Of a stretch of 64,000 nt of DNA, positions 62,101-64,000 are shown in pieces. The position numbers and the translations under genes were made by a program. Source of the DNA: a virus; the IMG/VR virus record IMGVR_UViG_3300009181_000058, positions 1-64,000 of that record, one strand, 5' to 3'. Numbering within the stretch: position 1 is the stretch's first letter; the number at the start of each line of letters is the position of its first letter. Under the pieces are notes generated by a model, which searched no databases, was not told the origin of the DNA, and saw only the letters and a program-made list of their open reading frames with translations.

Positions 62101-62379
62101 TACTCCAGCATAGTATGGCTGATTGTTTTCTTCATTGATTTTAAAACCAGGTTGTAAGTTGCCTTCGTTGTCGTAGGCCGGGAATTGACTGGGATCACTT
62201 GCTGGTCGTACTGCTGAGTCTTTTGCGGCAGTTTGATACACAGTTTTTTTAGTATTGGTAGTGGTATTCGGTACTGTGTTGGTCGTAGGAGGTTTAGGAG
62301 GGTTTGCTACCACTGTAGTTGTTCCGCCGTCAGATTCCGGGGCAGTTCCACCAGCAGAATTTATTAAATATGGATCCAT
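59185..62379 (-). CDS. gp48-like baseplate tube-cap protein with long repeat region, 1064 aa
   Basis: The C-terminal 280 residues (TDWRVRLSLGPKAQYLYN; IRGTFTAQNTTEANYLLAVI; DVDYIRTTNPNNFGLN) match what I remember of the tube-cap protein gp48 in marine T4-like phages, upstream of gp53 as here. The first 750 residues are an unusual extension: two 40-residue SQFPxYDxxGNLxPGFKI-type repeats, then five copies of a 45-residue unit with GEGFG, DGxGGFVN and PVDxxGxPI. The extension is acidic and Asn/Asp/Gly-rich, like calcium-binding repeats. A late promoter core lies 18 nt before the ATG with AGGA in the leader. Confidence 0.65.
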   Translation of the reverse strand: MDPYLINSAGGTAPESDGGTTTVVANPPKPPTTNTVPNTTTNTKKTVYQTAAKDSAVRPASDPSQFPAYDNEGNLQPGFKINEENNQPYYAGVGPSTKDTPVQPASDPSQFPQYDDDGNLMPGFKINQENGQPYYAGVGPATSKAAVDTNNGGEGFGLGTSDGNGGFVNAQGDPVDSNGMPIAGVPPTTYSSPVNNPYYGLTPTQLQDLGGADPTDPYIRARLGIPQLPDSTLIATSGFGFGNLNTGLPSIDNALGTIKGLFGGLLGGGTGGGSGLSSLFTNFSATVGGLFGAKPTASTTAATTGSGTAALVAPVTGPPTSNTAVDTNNGGEGFGLGTPDGNGGFVNAQGDPVDSVGMPIAGVPPTTYSGTTLDADQADAFYNGTGTLTADQRTAQDQQTAADAAALYPGTNNTNLKNIDAANGAIARNEVGISNAEQIIAENNAELADANISDARRAELEANNASQENYIRLANDNTAEQELVIEANADGYAAGGGNPDSGQGPGQVAALVDPGLQPDFVTDAEQIATRDRIAVGQAQDFNTNEDPFETSRLEAEQNLANQQPADTNLDVDPLTDNELAVQEAFQQDQRDQLASENFVEFPPPVDVNNSGEGFGNVFPDGFGGFVNGDGQPVDANGSLIPTGDNVTESAALVDVNNSGEGFGNVFPDGFGGFVNGDGQPVDANGSLIPTGDNLTQSAALVDPGTGGEGFDVKPDPEGSGGFVDSSGNPVDQFGMPIEAVQPTSYPPDAVDPLSTGYTSDAEQIASQNLFQGANDAVSEEAAQSAAIVRRAKQQSTIQARYKQPGNTDWRVRLSLGPKAQYLYNANDPGILAPLKAGSGTDGVIFPYTPNITTTYSANYEQYDLVHSNYRGLFYKNSRVGDIQIRGTFTAQNTTEANYLLAVIHFFRSATKMFYGQDPERGTPPPICLLNGFGGYQFSDHPVVISSFNYTLPNDVDYIRTTNPNNFGLNLNNRYNPSGASLPAGGSLSGLTRLANALLTKGAQAPPPSPNSVAGSVQNLVPSSYVPTKMEIDITLIPAQTRAQISKQFSLAGFANGDLLKGGFW
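60298..60425 (-). repeat. Near-identical tandem repeat, copy 1
   Basis: This stretch and 60438-60565 differ at only a few bases by eye. They encode GEGFGNVFPDGFGGFVNGDG, QPVDANGSLIPTGDN. The high identity at the DNA level shows a recent duplication inside the 1064-residue gene. Confidence 0.8.
60438..60565 (-). repeat. Near-identical tandem repeat, copy 2
   Basis: Partner of 60298-60425, offset by 140-141 bases with an in-frame spacer that codes for an ALVDVNNS-type joint. Repeat of 47 codons including the joint. Confidence 0.8.
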
Positions 62380-62397
62380 TTGAGTATTCCTATATGT

Positions 62398-62405
62398 TAT
62401 TTACC
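62398..62405 (-). promoter_or_regulatory. Late promoter core GGTAAATA before the structural operon
   Basis: Minus-strand GGTAAATA ends 18 nt before the ATG at 62379. It lies in the 114-nt region that divides the structural operon from the divergent gp55 gene, and precedes an AGGA ribosome site. It matches T4 TATAAATA at 6 of 8 bases; the shared spacing supports it. Confidence 0.55.
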
Positions 62406-62437
62406 CATTTCTAAAACGGCGTATTTTAACAAACAGG

Positions 62438-62465
62438 TTGACAAGTGTTGTAAATGTGCTACAAT
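62438..62465 (+). promoter_or_regulatory. sigma70-type promoter for the late sigma factor gene
   Basis: TTGACA (62438-62443), a perfect -35, and TACAAT (62460-62465) are 16 bases apart. Transcription would start near 62472; AGGAG (62477-62481) lies 12 nt before the ATG at 62494. AATAAATA overlaps the -10 region (62463-62470), so the late machinery might also use this site. Confidence 0.75.
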
Positions 62466-62493
62466 AAATACATAACAGGAGACACAGTCACTC

Positions 62494-63390
62494 ATGACTT
62501 TATTACCCAAGGCGGCACCTCGTGTCAATTATCTCAACAACAGAGATATTTTAAAAGAAATTCACCTCAGTAAAAACAACTACTGCTGGTATCAAGACCG
62601 AGCAATGGATCATCAATTTGATATTATTTTGCCTAGTATAGACAAGATCAACCAACGTACTATAGCAGAAGCTAGGCGCAACCGAGCAGATCGTTTAAAG
62701 CGAGAAGGTACTATTGTAGACCCTAAAAAGATACCCAACACAGAAATTGTGTTCCGTATCACTTGCTGGGAACACATACCCCGGGCGCCTAAAAAAGTAA
62801 CCAAAGCCGAAGCCAAAAAGCGCAAGTTAGAAGAAATACTAGATCTAGATGATGCCACCGAGGATGATCCGTTGGCAGACATTGTGGATGTGCCTGTGTT
62901 GGACATGAATCACGTGCGTGTGAACTTTCCCCCGTTTGAGCACTATCGCATAGACGATGAAAAGAGACCATTCATTGTGGGCCGTAGTCACTGGCGGGGA
63001 GATTTGGTCTCAGGTGAGTTTTCCAAGGACCATGGAGACATGACCAAAAAACTAGCCCTGATGTTTATGAAATTATGCGAAAGATATGCTACAAGGAGTA
63101 ACTGGCGTGGATACACCTACAACGAAGAAATGCGGGGGCAAGCCTTGCTACAACTCAGTCAAATCGGATTGCAATTTGACGAATCAAAATCGCAGAACCC
63201 TTTTGCGTATTATACTGCCGCTATCACTAATAGTTTCACTCGTATCTTGAACATTGAAAAGAAAAATCAAAACATCCGTGACGACATTTTGGAGATGAAC
63301 GGACTCAATCCTTCATGGACTAGACAGAACTCTGGCAAACATTCAATGGCCGCCATGTCCGGACCGGTTGTAAGTAGCCTGGATGAGTAG
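62494..63390 (+). CDS. Late-transcription sigma factor gp55
   Basis: 298 residues. The C-terminal 130 residues carry the gp55 core: KLALMFMKLCERYATRSNWR, GYTYNEEMRGQALLQLSQIG, then NPFAYYTAAITNSFTRILNI and IRDDILEMNGLNPSWTRQ, matching the sigma-2-like region of phage late sigma factors. The N-terminal 165 residues, with a basic stretch (KKVTKAEAKKRKLEE) and an acidic DLDDATEDDPLADI, are longer than in T4 (185 residues in total). gp55 with the sliding clamp and gp33 directs host polymerase to late promoters; cores are seen upstream of the structural genes. Confidence 0.87.
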   Translation: MTLLPKAAPRVNYLNNRDILKEIHLSKNNYCWYQDRAMDHQFDIILPSIDKINQRTIAEARRNRADRLKREGTIVDPKKIPNTEIVFRITCWEHIPRAPKKVTKAEAKKRKLEEILDLDDATEDDPLADIVDVPVLDMNHVRVNFPPFEHYRIDDEKRPFIVGRSHWRGDLVSGEFSKDHGDMTKKLALMFMKLCERYATRSNWRGYTYNEEMRGQALLQLSQIGLQFDESKSQNPFAYYTAAITNSFTRILNIEKKNQNIRDDILEMNGLNPSWTRQNSGKHSMAAMSGPVVSSLDE

Positions 63391-63402
63391 TATACTAGTA
63401 GG

Positions 63403-64000
63403 ATGACAAATCTATTTCGTAAAGCCGCGGTCTTCACAGACATTCACTTTGGCTTGAAAAGTAACAGCACTCAACACAACGAGGACTGCCTAAATTTTGT
63501 CAAGTGGGCCACTGCCAAGGCCCGGGCTGAAGGCTGTGAGACCTGCATGTTCCTGGGCGACTGGCACAACAACCGTGCCAGCCTAAACATTGTCACGCTG
63601 AACTACAGCCTACAAGCACTGGAGCACATGAATGATAATTTTGAAAACGTGTATTTCATTCCTGGTAATCATGATTTGTATTATCGAGACAAGCGCGACA
63701 TACAAAGTGTGGAATGGGCAAAGCATCTCCCTAATGTACAGATATGTAACGATTGGTTTAGCCGTGGTGATGTTGTCATTGCTCCTTGGCTTGTAGCCGA
63801 TGATCACAAGCGTATTCCTAAACTAAAGGGCAAGTACATGTTTGGGCACTTTGAATTGCCTGGATATCTAATGAATGCCATGGTGGAGATGCCAGATCAC
63901 GGTGAAGTACGCAGAGAAGACTTCGGAAACTTTGAACATGTGTTTACTGGACACTTTCACAAACGACAGACCAAAAAAAACATCACCTACATTGGCAATT
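63403..64000 (+). CDS. Recombination nuclease subunit gp47 (SbcD/Mre11-like), partial
   Basis: The ATG at 63403 follows the gp55 stop by 12 nt, with TAGGATG at the start. The frame is open to the window edge (199 codons seen). All calcineurin-type phosphoesterase motifs are there in order: FTDIHFG, FLGDWHNN, PGNHDLYY, the histidine of GHFE and GHFHK near the visible end. In T4 gp47 pairs with gp46 to resect DNA ends for recombination-dependent replication. The C-terminal part lies outside the window. gp55 beside gp47 is an arrangement also seen in T4. Confidence 0.9.
   Translation, partial: MTNLFRKAAVFTDIHFGLKSNSTQHNEDCLNFVKWATAKARAEGCETCMFLGDWHNNRASLNIVTLNYSLQALEHMNDNFENVYFIPGNHDLYYRDKRDIQSVEWAKHLPNVQICNDWFSRGDVVIAPWLVADDHKRIPKLKGKYMFGHFELPGYLMNAMVEMPDHGEVRREDFGNFEHVFTGHFHKRQTKKNITYIGN

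Noticed and set aside
1-64000. CRISPR arrays, insertion sequences, tRNA or rRNA genes
   Set aside because: I saw no regularly spaced short repeats with unique spacers, no transposase motifs or terminal inverted repeats, and no cloverleaf or rRNA sequence.

Overview
This window is a stretch of a large T4-like (myovirus) phage genome, of the kind known from marine and freshwater cyanophages and pelagiphages. Several independent landmarks support this. The late sigma factor gp55 and the start of the recombination nuclease gp47 lie at the right end. A baseplate cluster runs in order: a gp48-like tube-cap protein, gp53, a large hub-region protein, gp5, a Gly/Ala-rich protein, gp25, gp6 and a giant protein in the gp7 position. 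It is followed by fibre-like proteins. FAD-dependent thymidylate synthase ThyX is also present. Genes are tightly packed, with ATGA, TAATG or 8-20 nt overlaps almost everywhere, and there is no gene-free stretch over 300 bases. The host cannot be read from the sequence; it is bacterial, judging from sigma70-type promoters.

Layout. (1) 1-8878, plus strand: a truncated gene with a good intrinsic terminator, then a run of small phage genes that starts with a strong sigma70-type promoter and a VWA/HExxH protein. It continues through a duplicated small gene, a PP-loop ATPase, conserved small proteins, thyX, a sugar epimerase and a DegT-family aminotransferase. (2) 8850-14204, mixed strands: a repeat-bearing glycosyltransferase-like protein on the minus strand facing two paralogous putative transferases and an amidinotransferase on the plus strand. 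(3) 14201-30111, minus strand: carbamoyltransferase, a 33-codon gene, a protein of unknown function, five radical SAM proteins interleaved with three more putative transferases, then three glycosyltransferase-like proteins and two small genes. (4) 30122-62405, minus strand: the late structural module, closed by an intrinsic terminator at 30122-30152. (5) 62438-64000, plus strand: gp55 with its own sigma70-type promoter, then gp47.

How it works together. gp55 would redirect the host RNA polymerase to short AT-rich late promoters. I see candidates with core (T/C/G)(A/G)TAAATA placed 18-19 nt before the start codons of the gp48-like, gp6 and fibre genes. The central 23 kb (6.8-30 kb) is the accessory part of greatest interest. 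It combines a nucleotide-sugar epimerase, an aminotransferase, an amidinotransferase, a carbamoyltransferase, five radical SAM enzymes of two subtypes, five members of a putative transferase family sharing a (S/T)EKx(F/Y)KP signature, and four GT-A-like proteins. The likeliest reading is a phage-encoded pathway that builds or decorates an unusual glycan carrying amino, guanidino or carbamoyl groups. That is inference; neither product nor target is visible. Genes of fewer than 60 codons at 2566, 15685, 20320 and 33768 are included because start/stop overlaps with their neighbours support them.
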